Below the pieces are notes generated by a model that searched no databases, was not told the DNA's origin, and saw nothing but the letters and a program-made list of their open reading frames with translations. 24,069 bases of DNA from UBA1858 sp045106935 (GTDB lineage Bacteria; Pseudomonadota; Gammaproteobacteria; UBA4575): NCBI GenBank assembly GCA_045106935.1, contig JBGCFN010000048.1, forward strand, positions 1-24,069, in the 5' to 3' direction. Both the position numbers and the translations under genes were made by a program. Shown here piece after piece: positions 1-7,342 of the stretch; the stretch's first letter is position 1, and each line of letters opens with the position of its first letter.

Positions 1-1
1 C

Positions 2-502
2 GATGATGATAAGCGACAAACTTTGGCAGATTATATCTCTATTAAACATGTGTATGCCGCAGGAAGATTAGATAAAGACAGTGAAGGACTATTGTTGTTA
101 ACTGATGATGGAAAATTACAAAATAGAATTACTAGTCCAAACAAAAATTTAACCAAACATTATTGGGTTCAAGTTGAAGGTGTGCCCGATGATCAAGCAA
201 TAAATATATTGAGTAAGGGTGTGAAGTTGAAGGATGGTGTCACAAAGCCAGCTGAAGTGACATACATTGAGGAGCCAGATAATTTGTGGCAAAGAGATCC
301 ACCCATACGCGAGCGAAAAACAATACCAACTCAATGGTTAGAAATAGCGATTAGAGAAGGTAAGAATCGCCAGGTACGCCGAATGACGGCAGCGGTTGGT
401 TACCCAACACTTCGATTAATACGGCATAGAATAGGTGATTGGCGCGTAGGAGAATTGTCTCCTGGCGAAAGCCAAATTCTCGAGGGAAATATTACTATAT
501 AA
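2..502 (+). CDS. rluE: 23S rRNA pseudouridine synthase RluE (5' end cut by window edge)
   Basis: This protein isomerises a uridine in 23S rRNA (U2457 in the E. coli enzyme) to pseudouridine during ribosome assembly. The reading frame is open from base 2, so the true start and roughly the first 40-50 residues lie outside the window. The catalytic segment GRLDKDSEGLLLL is present, with the Asp that attacks the uracil. Downstream are PPIRERKTIPTQWLEI and REGKNRQVRRMTAAVGYPTLRL, signatures of the RsuA/RluB/RluE/RluF family. The tryptophan-rich stretch before PPIRERK matches RluE best. An in-frame TTG at 23 is internal and not a credible start. The gene is followed after 37 bases by a co-directional membrane-protein gene. 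Confidence 0.92.
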   Translation, partial: DDDKRQTLADYISIKHVYAAGRLDKDSEGLLLLTDDGKLQNRITSPNKNLTKHYWVQVEGVPDDQAINILSKGVKLKDGVTKPAEVTYIEEPDNLWQRDPPIRERKTIPTQWLEIAIREGKNRQVRRMTAAVGYPTLRLIRHRIGDWRVGELSPGESQILEGNITI

Positions 503-539
503 TGCAACATCACCATGCTGAAGAATTTAGGAGAATAAT

Positions 540-1259
540 ATGCAGGTCAATGATAAATCCAGTGCTTTTATTTTAGGGCTGTTTATATTCTTAGGTTTAT
601 CAGTATTAGGTTATTTTCTTGCGACAGCAGCTATTGATTATAAGCAGTATGATCGTAATGTGACGGTCAAAGGTTTGTCTGAGCGTGAATATAAGGCAGA
701 TATTGTTATTTGGCCTATCGAATTCACCTTGGCAGATAATAATCTTGAACAGCTGTATCGAACGATTGACAGCCAGACATTTAAAATTAAATCTTTTCTG
801 GAGATTAATAATATCCGTACCGATGAAATATCTATTTCATCTCCCTCAATTACAGATAAGACAGCACAACAATATGGTGGCGGCCAAGCACCACGCTATC
901 GATATTCTGCAGTGCAAACTGTAACCGTATATTCAAAGAATATAGATGCAGCAAGAAATGTCATGGGTAAGCTTTCAGAGCTAGGCAAACAAGGCATTGT
1001 ATTTTCTGGTGGTGGATATCAATATCAAACTGAATATATATTTACGCGACTAAATGAAGTTAAACCAGAAATGATTGAAGAGGCTACGCGTAAAGCAAGA
1101 GAGGTGGCCGAAAAATTTGCTAGTGACTCTGAAAGTAAGTTAGGAAAAATAAAGCGGGCATCACAGGGCCAATTCAGTATTTATGCGCGAGACAAAAATA
1201 ACCCGCATATTAAAAAAGTGCGCGTCGTCTCTACTGTTCAATATTATCTTTCTGATTAA
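540..1259 (+). CDS. SIMPL-domain (DUF541) membrane-anchored protein
   Basis: A 239-residue protein with one hydrophobic N-terminal segment (about residues 8-30), likely a signal anchor. It is followed by a periplasmic domain with the typical SIMPL opening (RNVTVKGLSEREYKADI). The family has no settled biochemical role: members are linked to oxidative-stress tolerance and to kinase-interaction homology in animals. The ATG is supported by an AGGAG ribosome site at 529-533, six bases upstream. The C-terminal part (about 170-239) has the usual alternating charged helix followed by strands ending in VRVVSTVQYYLSD. It lies between rluE and a small membrane-protein gene in a co-directional run. The family call is firm; the function is unknown. 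Confidence 0.85.
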   Translation: MQVNDKSSAFILGLFIFLGLSVLGYFLATAAIDYKQYDRNVTVKGLSEREYKADIVIWPIEFTLADNNLEQLYRTIDSQTFKIKSFLEINNIRTDEISISSPSITDKTAQQYGGGQAPRYRYSAVQTVTVYSKNIDAARNVMGKLSELGKQGIVFSGGGYQYQTEYIFTRLNEVKPEMIEEATRKAREVAEKFASDSESKLGKIKRASQGQFSIYARDKNNPHIKKVRVVSTVQYYLSD

Positions 1260-1269
1260 TATTGATTAG

Positions 1270-1557
1270 ATGAGTAAGTATAATTTCCCATATATCGCAT
1301 TTGCGATGAGTGTATTTTTTTTGCTGGTAGTCACGATTGGTGGGCAAGAAAATGAAGGTGGTAGTACCAAGTTACCATTACTTACCTTGCTAGTGGTTAG
1401 CGAGTTTGCTTTTTTCTTAAGTGCAATAGGTGCTTACCTGAGTATTCGGAGAATTCTAGATATCGGATATAGCGCGACACATGCTTTGCTTGGAGTCAGC
1501 TGTGTCATATTATCGATAAGATTTATAATTATGGGTATTGATTTTTGGCCGCTGTAA
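1270..1557 (+). CDS. small three-helix membrane protein, unknown
   Basis: A 95-residue hydrophobic protein with three predicted membrane segments (about residues 6-23, 35-57 and 69-92) separated by short polar loops. The first loop holds GGQENEGGS. I do not recognise a family. It begins 10 bases after the SIMPL gene and ends 25 bases before the next gene, so it is probably co-transcribed with them. No strong Shine-Dalgarno sequence precedes the ATG, which fits re-initiation from the upstream gene. Its reality rests on the tight packing and clean membrane topology rather than homology. Confidence 0.6.
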   Translation: MSKYNFPYIAFAMSVFFLLVVTIGGQENEGGSTKLPLLTLLVVSEFAFFLSAIGAYLSIRRILDIGYSATHALLGVSCVILSIRFIIMGIDFWPL

Positions 1558-1582
1558 TGACGGTATTTGTACTGGTGGGCTA

Positions 1583-2188
1583 GTGTTTAGCTTTTCCAAG
1601 CTGAGTTCATCATCTATTGCGTTAATCATAGGCAATCTTGTCCCTATTGTTGGGGTGCTATTTTTCGAATGGCAATTGTTTTGGCTGGTTTTATTGTTTT
1701 GGCTTGAAAATTTAGTGATCGGTGTTTTTAACATTTTCAAGATGTTGACGTGTGCAGGATCAGAGTCATTCACCCAGAGAATTTTTATGACTATATTCTT
1801 CTCTGTTCATTATGGGATGTTTTGCTTTGGTCATGGAACATTTGTTGTGGATTTATTTGGTGGCGAATTAGATTCTATTCCAGCCGCATTAGCGCTTATC
1901 GTCGAAAATGGATTGCAGTTAGCATTGATTGCGTTAGTTATCAGTCATGGGTTTTCTTTTGTACAAAATTTTTTAATCCGAGGAGAATCTAAACAATCAT
2001 CTATTTCTGAAGTTATGTTTTCTCCTTATAAGAGAATCATCGTATTGCATGTGTTTATTATTTTTGGCGCGCTCACATTGCAAACGTTTGGTGAAACACA
2101 AATTGGCTTAGTTGTTTTGGCGGTCGTTAAAATTATTGCGGATTTGTTAGCGCATAAGATTGAACATAAGAGAAATCCATCTGCATGA
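1583..2188 (+). CDS. DUF6498-type integral membrane protein
   Basis: An integral membrane protein of about 201 residues. The opening SSIALIIGNLVPIVGVLFFEW, followed by LFWLENLVIGVFNIFKML, is the pattern I associate with DUF6498 membrane proteins. The WLEN motif sits at the end of the second helix and an H-Y-G-M-F-C-F-G-H motif lies in a later helix. I place the start at GTG 1583, because the frame upstream runs back into the preceding gene and lacks family sequence. A TTG at 1538 would give 216 residues. The stop overlaps the ATG of lipB in the sequence ATGA at 2185-2188, suggesting translational coupling. The function of the family is not known to me. Confidence 0.72.
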   Translation: MFSFSKLSSSSIALIIGNLVPIVGVLFFEWQLFWLVLLFWLENLVIGVFNIFKMLTCAGSESFTQRIFMTIFFSVHYGMFCFGHGTFVVDLFGGELDSIPAALALIVENGLQLALIALVISHGFSFVQNFLIRGESKQSSISEVMFSPYKRIIVLHVFIIFGALTLQTFGETQIGLVVLAVVKIIADLLAHKIEHKRNPSA

Positions 2189-2814
2189 GTGCCGCCTTGA
2201 GAAATAATAATCCAGTCATCCAAACTATTGAAGAAAGGGATTATCATATATTGTTGTCACGTATGCGTGAATTTACTGATAGTCGAGATGAGCAAACAAA
2301 TGATAAAATTTGGTTTGTCCAGCATAACCCTGTATTCACAATAGGCAGGAATGGTGATCAGAGTAATTGTTTGGTGAGCTCTGATATTCCATTAGTGCAG
2401 TCAGATCGTGGAGGTGATGTCACCTATCATGGGCCTGGGCAATTGCTTATGTACTGTATGATGGATATAAAACGATTACGCTTGGGCGTGAAATCATTGG
2501 TGTATGGGTTGGAAGAAATAATCATTCAATACTTGTCTGAATTTGATATAGATGGAAAAAGAATGCAAGGTGCACCTGGTATTTATGTTGAAGGAGATAA
2601 GTTAGCATCATTAGGGTTGCGAGTAAGAAATGGATGCTCATTTCATGGGTTAGCAATTAACGTAAACATGGATTTAGAACCATTTACTTATATTAATCCT
2701 TGTGGTTTAAAGGGAATGAAAGTGACACAATTGTCGCAACTGGGTGTGGATAAAACATGTGATGAAGTTGCATTGCGATTATCTGACCTTATGATTCAGA
2801 AATTTTATAAATAA
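2185..2814 (+). CDS. lipB: octanoyl-[ACP]:protein N-octanoyltransferase LipB
   Basis: LipB moves octanoate from acyl carrier protein to the lipoyl domains of 2-oxoacid dehydrogenases and GcvH, the first step of cytoplasmic lipoate assembly. The family signature RGGDVTYHGPGQL lies at residues 75-87. The catalytic pair appears as Lys139 (GDKLASLGLRV) and Cys173 (INPCGLKGMKVTQL), which forms the acyl thioester. At 209 residues it has the usual size. The ATG overlaps the stop of the upstream membrane protein, and lipA starts one base after its stop. That makes the pair a classic lipBA operon. Confidence 0.97.
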   Translation: MSAALRNNNPVIQTIEERDYHILLSRMREFTDSRDEQTNDKIWFVQHNPVFTIGRNGDQSNCLVSSDIPLVQSDRGGDVTYHGPGQLLMYCMMDIKRLRLGVKSLVYGLEEIIIQYLSEFDIDGKRMQGAPGIYVEGDKLASLGLRVRNGCSFHGLAINVNMDLEPFTYINPCGLKGMKVTQLSQLGVDKTCDEVALRLSDLMIQKFYK

Positions 2815-2815
2815 T

Positions 2816-3748
2816 ATGAGTACAAGCAATAAACAACGTGGTGAAGATAAAGTATCACGCATACCAATTAAAATTATTCCCAGTGATAATGTATTGCGTA
2901 AGCCAGATTGGATACGGATAAAGATAACTAACTCAAAAAAAGTATCAGAGCTGAAGAACACAATCAGGGACAATGGGCTTTATACTGTATGTGAAGAAGC
3001 GTCGTGTCCTAATTTAAATGAGTGCTACACGAATGGCACTGCAACATTTATGATCCTTGGGGATGTATGTACTCGTCGTTGTCCATTCTGTGATGTAGCG
3101 CATGGTCGACCTATCGCACCCGATAATGATGAGCCAAGTCAATTAGCTAAGACGATACAGTTAATGAATCTAAAGTATGTTGTCATTACTTCGGTAGATC
3201 GGGATGACTTGAAGGATGGGGGCGCAAAACATTTCCAACGATGTATTAAGGCAGTACGGGCGATTAATCCAGATATTGAGATAGAAGTGCTAGTGCCAGA
3301 TTTTCGAGGCCGTATGGATAAAGCACTTGCTGAGCTTCAGATTGAACTACCTGATGTCTTTAATCACAATTTGGAAACGGTGAAGCGTCTATATAAGCAG
3401 GCGCGACCAGGCGCTGATTATTTATGGTCTTTGAAGCTACTCCAAGAATTTAAGCGTGTAAATCCGCAGGTCCCAACGAAGTCAGGAATAATGCTGGGGT
3501 TAGGCGAAGAAATAGATGAGGTGCATCAACTAATGAGAGATTTGCGTGCGCATGATTGTGACATGTTGACGCTAGGCCAGTATCTACAACCTTCTAAGCA
3601 TCACTTGCCTGTGGTTCGCTATGTGACGCCTGAAGAGTTTGAACAATTACGTATTGAGGCCTTGGAGATGGGATTTTCTAATGTGGCAAGTGGGCCTATG
3701 GTGCGGTCATCGTATCATGCTGATCAGCAAGCTGCGGGGGTAAGCTAA
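2816..3748 (+). CDS. lipA: lipoyl synthase LipA (radical SAM)
   Basis: LipA inserts two sulfurs into the protein-bound octanoyl chain made by LipB. Both iron-sulfur binding sets are intact. The auxiliary cluster cysteines are Cys59, Cys64 and Cys70 (CEEASCPNLNEC). The radical-SAM cysteines are Cys85, Cys89 and Cys92 (CTRRCPFC). The C-terminal RSSYHAD motif carries the serine ligand of the auxiliary cluster. The length of 310 residues is normal. It starts one base after the lipB stop, so translation is probably coupled. A T-run follows the stop but I see no convincing terminator stem, and the downstream genes are convergent. Confidence 0.98.
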   Translation: MSTSNKQRGEDKVSRIPIKIIPSDNVLRKPDWIRIKITNSKKVSELKNTIRDNGLYTVCEEASCPNLNECYTNGTATFMILGDVCTRRCPFCDVAHGRPIAPDNDEPSQLAKTIQLMNLKYVVITSVDRDDLKDGGAKHFQRCIKAVRAINPDIEIEVLVPDFRGRMDKALAELQIELPDVFNHNLETVKRLYKQARPGADYLWSLKLLQEFKRVNPQVPTKSGIMLGLGEEIDEVHQLMRDLRAHDCDMLTLGQYLQPSKHHLPVVRYVTPEEFEQLRIEALEMGFSNVASGPMVRSSYHADQQAAGVS

Positions 3749-3756
3749 TTTTTGGT

Positions 3757-3846
3757 TTAGACGCCCAAAGCATGCTTATTAGCTTCATGTAACCGGCTTG
3801 CAGTCCCTACATCAAACCACGCGTGCGCATGGGTAGTATGCGAGAA
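3757..3846 (-). pseudogene. relic of a murU 3' end (last ~20 codons of a second copy)
   Basis: On the minus strand, bases 3819 down to 3757 encode WFDVGTASRLHEANKHALGV and a stop. This is the C-terminus of the adjacent intact murU with only three residue changes. By hand alignment the two 63-base segments (3757-3819 and 3873-3935) share 53 bases. Five of the eight differing codons are synonymous, so the copies diverged while both were under protein-level selection. Homology stops abruptly at the Trp codon. The frame continues about nine unrelated codons upstream and meets a stop at 3847-3849, with no start and no room for the enzyme. It is therefore a dead 3' fragment, probably left by recombination or gene replacement. 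Confidence 0.8.
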
Positions 3847-3851
3847 TTAAT

Positions 3852-3868
3852 GTGTCATGAAATGACGC
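3852..3868. other. short hairpin between the murU copies
   Basis: GTGTCAT and ATGACGC around a GAA loop form a seven-pair stem with one G-T wobble. It lies in the 53-base spacer between the murU relic and the intact murU stop. No T-run follows on either strand, so it is at best a weak transcription end for convergent lipA and murU. Confidence 0.3.
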
Positions 3869-3872
3869 AAGA

Positions 3873-4535
3873 TTAAATGCTCAAAGCAAACTTATTTGCT
3901 TCATGTAATCGGCTTGCAGTGCCCACGTCAAACCACATGCCAATAAATAATTCAGCGCTTATTGTTTTGGTATTGATACATTGGTGAATCGTTTCTATCA
4001 GTGGGAATGTTCTTTTTTCGTGGGTAAATAATTCAGGATCTATGTAAGCGACACCGCTATATGTGAAGCGCTGTTCGGCATGTGTATTTAGTTGAATTTC
4101 AGAGCTGTAAAAATCGCCTTTGATATTATGCGTAGGATTTTCTACCATAAATAAATGCATTTGTGAGTTGGTGAGCGAAAAATCGTTACTAAATGGAATA
4201 TCACAAAAAATATCTGCGCTAATGACAAGAAAAGGCTCATCTCCTAATAACGGTAGGGCATAAGATATTCCGCCACCAGTTTCGAGCGCTTCCTCACCCT
4301 CATCAGAATAGCTGATTGGAATATTGTAATTAGATCCGTTGCCAATTTGATCACGTATTTGTTTGCCAAGATGTGCGGTGTTGATCACGATTGATTCAAA
4401 ACCTGCTTGCGCTAGTCTGTCAATATGATGCTCAATTAGTTTTTTTTTGCCTACCTTAACTAATGGTTTGGGTTGTTTGTCTGTTAGAGGTCGTAATCGG
4501 CTGCCGCGTCCCGCAGCAAGAATCATTGCTTTCAT
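3873..4535 (-). CDS. murU: N-acetylmuramate alpha-1-phosphate uridylyltransferase MurU
   Basis: A nucleotidyltransferase that converts MurNAc-1-phosphate and UTP to UDP-MurNAc in the peptidoglycan recycling bypass known from Pseudomonas. The N-terminus MKAMILAAGRGSRLRPLTDK is the nucleotide-binding signature. PKPLVKVGKKKLIEHHIDRL follows, and the acidic metal site is in ISADIFCDIPF. At 220 residues it is the size of MurU rather than of longer glucose-1-phosphate or mannose-1-phosphate enzymes. Its start overlaps the amgK stop in an ATGA (4532-4535), and that partnership strongly supports the specific assignment. Its last 20 codons have a diverged duplicate just downstream. Confidence 0.9.
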   Translation of the reverse strand: MKAMILAAGRGSRLRPLTDKQPKPLVKVGKKKLIEHHIDRLAQAGFESIVINTAHLGKQIRDQIGNGSNYNIPISYSDEGEEALETGGGISYALPLLGDEPFLVISADIFCDIPFSNDFSLTNSQMHLFMVENPTHNIKGDFYSSEIQLNTHAEQRFTYSGVAYIDPELFTHEKRTFPLIETIHQCINTKTISAELFIGMWFDVGTASRLHEANKFALSI

Positions 4536-5509
4536 ATCAAGTTATTTACAAAAGTATGAAATGGTTTTAACTCTGGATATTTTTCACTGACTGTCATTAT
4601 ATAATGCATCGTACGTGGTATGTCATTCATATATGAGGGCTTATTGTCTCGGTAATTTAGGCGAGAGAATATGCCAGTTGCTTTTAAGTGCCGCTGCATT
4701 CCCATTAAGTCAAACCATCGAACAAATTGTGCATGATCATATTGGTTGGAAAGTTTGTCAGTAAACTGATTAATCCATGAGTCAATTTTGTGTTGAGGCC
4801 AATCAATATAGCAATCTCTAAGTAAAGAAACCAAGTCATAAGTGATCGGGCCAAGTACAGCGTCTTGGAAATCAATAATCCCAATATTAGAATCATCCAA
4901 TACCATTAAATTTCTAGAATGATAGTCACGATGGACAAATGCCTGAGGCTGTTCCAAAGCATTGTTTTCTAACAGTTGATAAGTGGTAGCAAGCATCTCC
5001 TTATCATTATGACTCAGCAAAATATTCAAATGCTTCTTCAAAAACCAATCTGTGAACAGTGTCATTTCTGTTTGCAGCAATTCACTATTATAAGAAGGGA
5101 GACTCGAAGTTGGCAGTTGCTGCATAGCAACAATATGATTCATAGCCGTGGAATAAAGATGATCTGAAGAGTTTTCATTTAACAGGCTGTATAAAAGCTG
5201 ATCGCCAAAATCCTGTTGTATATAAAAGCCATCATCTGAGGCCATATAAATTTTTGGAGCTGGTAATTTGTGATCGATTAATAGTAGTGCAATATCGATA
5301 AACCGTTGGCTGTCTTCCTTTTCCGGCGGTGCATCTACTGCTATTAGGGGCAGCTGCTTGAATCCCATTTCATTCTTGGCGATAAATCTAAAATAACGCC
5401 TGAAACTCGCATCACCCGACACAGCTTCAAAGGAGTCTTCAAGCACATCAAATAAGGAATTAATCCAATCTTGTAATAGTTGGGCGCGATTGTCGGTCGT
5501 ATGATTCAT
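4532..5509 (-). CDS. amgK: N-acetylmuramate/N-acetylglucosamine anomeric kinase AmgK
   Basis: A 325-residue aminoglycoside-phosphotransferase-fold kinase that phosphorylates the anomeric hydroxyl of MurNAc and GlcNAc. It feeds MurU and lets recovered wall sugar bypass de novo UDP-MurNAc synthesis, which MurA (fosfomycin's target) initiates. The Brenner-type catalytic motif HRDYHSRNLM has its Asp at residue 195, and the metal-binding IIDFQDAVLGP is at 211-220. The N-terminal VSGDASFRRYFR is the family's nucleotide-loop signature. It overlaps murU by four bases. The upstream 174 bases are shared with the divergent acetolactate-synthase-like gene. In many gammaproteobacteria lptD is the divergent neighbour, and it is not here. 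Confidence 0.9.
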   Translation of the reverse strand: MNHTTDNRAQLLQDWINSLFDVLEDSFEAVSGDASFRRYFRFIAKNEMGFKQLPLIAVDAPPEKEDSQRFIDIALLLIDHKLPAPKIYMASDDGFYIQQDFGDQLLYSLLNENSSDHLYSTAMNHIVAMQQLPTSSLPSYNSELLQTEMTLFTDWFLKKHLNILLSHNDKEMLATTYQLLENNALEQPQAFVHRDYHSRNLMVLDDSNIGIIDFQDAVLGPITYDLVSLLRDCYIDWPQHKIDSWINQFTDKLSNQYDHAQFVRWFDLMGMQRHLKATGIFSRLNYRDNKPSYMNDIPRTMHYIMTVSEKYPELKPFHTFVNNLI

Positions 5510-5673
5510 ATTGGTAAGGTTATCCGCGTGAATGCGTATGAATATAGAAAAAGGTTTATCTTTGAGTGAATTATGCGAGTATTCGGTTAACTAATTTAGA
5601 AATATGCCGATATGTATAACTAGTCAATTATAAGTCAGTTTTGTAATGAAGTTGTCGTAAATTCCTATTTGTT

Positions 5674-5678
5674 GGAGA
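5674..5678 (+). promoter_or_regulatory. ribosome binding site fixing the start at 5684
   Basis: GGAGA lies five bases before ATG 5684. A longer reading frame from TTG 5669 would contain this site inside its coding sequence and has no Shine-Dalgarno of its own. Confidence 0.7.
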
Positions 5679-5683
5679 AACAC

Positions 5684-7330
5684 ATGAAAGCATCCGAGTT
5701 ATTTATTAAATGTCTTGAAAATGAAGGAGTTGAATACATTTTTGGGATCCCTGGTGAGGAGAATTTAGATGTGATGGATGCTTTGCTCGATAGCAAGATC
5801 AAATTTATCACTACCCGTCATGAACAAGGCGCGGCATTTATGGCGGATGTGTATGGCAGGCTAACAGGAAAAGCAGGAGTATGTTTAGCAACGCTAGGTC
5901 CAGGTGCTACAAACTTGATAACAGGATTTGCAGATGCTGATATGGATCGCGCACCAATTGTGGCTATTGCGGGACAAGGTGCTACAACACGTATGCATAA
6001 AGAAAGTCATCAAGTACTAGATTTAGTTAACTTGTTTGAACCGATCTCTAAATACAGCACACAAATTCGAGCATCACAAATCATTCCTGAGATAGTCAGA
6101 AAAGCATTTAAAGATGCACAAATGGAAAAACCAGGCGGTAGTTTCATAGATTTCCCTGAGAATATTGCTGGCTCACAAATGGCCGTAGAGAAGCAGCCTC
6201 TAAAGGTGCAAGCACCAACCCATCCTGTTCCGCCAAAAGAAAAAATAGAACAAGCGGCTGGCATCATTAGCGACTCTAAGAATCCGATCATCATGGCTGG
6301 AAACGGTGTCATTCGCAGCGGTGCTTCGAAGCAATTAGTTGAGTTTGCTGAGAAATTAAATATAGCGGTGGCTACAACATTTATGGCAAAAGGCTCGATG
6401 CCATCATCACATGATTTATCATTGGGAACAGTCGGTTTACAAGCCAAAGATTATGTCGCTTGTGGATTCGAAAGATCAGATGTGATTATTTGTGTTGGAT
6501 TTGACATGGTTGAGTTCCATCCACATATTTGGCATAAGTATAAAGACAAGAAAATTATACATATTGACATGAGTCCTGCTGAAGTAGATGAGCATTACAT
6601 CCTTGAAGTGGGTGTTGTCGGTGATATCAAGGCAGGATTAGAATATATTGCTGAGATCGCAAAACCTCATGTGGGAGAGTTCAACGCGGAATTACGAGAA
6701 ACGATTGTCGGTGAATTAAATGAATATGCCAAAGACACTGGGTTCCCAGTGAAACCACAAAAAATAATTTGTGATTTGCGCGAAGTATTAAACCCAGAAG
6801 ATGTGGTTGTGTCAGACGTCGGCGCACATAAAATGTGGATGGCACGTATGTATCAAGCAGAAGAGCCTAATACTTGTATTATTTCTAACGGTTTTGCATC
6901 CATGGGGATAGGTGTCCCAGGTGCAATTGCTGCAAAAATGGTGAATCCAAAAGCTACTGCATTAACCGTGACTGGTGATGCTGGCTTTATGATGAATTCT
7001 CAAGAAATTGAAACAGCATTAAGATACAAGATTCCTATCATTATTTTAATCTGGAGCGATAGCGAATACGGTTTGATTAAATGGCATCAAATGCGAAAAC
7101 TGGGACGTTCAAGCAATATTGATTTTACTAATCCTGATTTTGTGAAATATGCAGAAAGCTTCGGTGCAAAAGGTTATCGAATTAATAGTGCAGAAGAACT
7201 TGTCCCTACACTTAAGCAAGCGATTGCAGATGATACGGTAGTGATTATTGATTGCCCTGTTGATTACTCTGAAAACATGAAATTAACAGAAGAACTAAGT
7301 CGTTTAGTCACTGGTGTGGCGCCTGAATAA
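5684..7330 (+). CDS. TPP-dependent acetolactate-synthase-like enzyme
   Basis: A 548-residue thiamine-diphosphate enzyme with PYR, central and PP domains. The PYR domain carries the activating Glu47 in TRHEQGAAFMADVYGRLTG and then LGPGATNL. The PP domain carries the Mg/TPP motif at about 430-445 as TGDAGFMMNSQE, followed by WSDSEYGLIKWHQ. GDA replaces the commoner GDG, and Ser-Asp stands where catabolic and anabolic acetolactate synthases have Asn-Asn/Gly. This is the subfamily annotated as acetolactate synthase large subunit that sits beside an aldehyde dehydrogenase in pseudomonads. No small regulatory subunit is adjacent. The ATG at 5684 is chosen for the GGAGA site at 5674-5678; TTG 5669 is less likely. 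The substrate is unproven. Confidence 0.85.
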   Translation: MKASELFIKCLENEGVEYIFGIPGEENLDVMDALLDSKIKFITTRHEQGAAFMADVYGRLTGKAGVCLATLGPGATNLITGFADADMDRAPIVAIAGQGATTRMHKESHQVLDLVNLFEPISKYSTQIRASQIIPEIVRKAFKDAQMEKPGGSFIDFPENIAGSQMAVEKQPLKVQAPTHPVPPKEKIEQAAGIISDSKNPIIMAGNGVIRSGASKQLVEFAEKLNIAVATTFMAKGSMPSSHDLSLGTVGLQAKDYVACGFERSDVIICVGFDMVEFHPHIWHKYKDKKIIHIDMSPAEVDEHYILEVGVVGDIKAGLEYIAEIAKPHVGEFNAELRETIVGELNEYAKDTGFPVKPQKIICDLREVLNPEDVVVSDVGAHKMWMARMYQAEEPNTCIISNGFASMGIGVPGAIAAKMVNPKATALTVTGDAGFMMNSQEIETALRYKIPIIILIWSDSEYGLIKWHQMRKLGRSSNIDFTNPDFVKYAESFGAKGYRINSAEELVPTLKQAIADDTVVIIDCPVDYSENMKLTEELSRLVTGVAPE

Positions 7331-7342
7331 AGTAGAATAATT

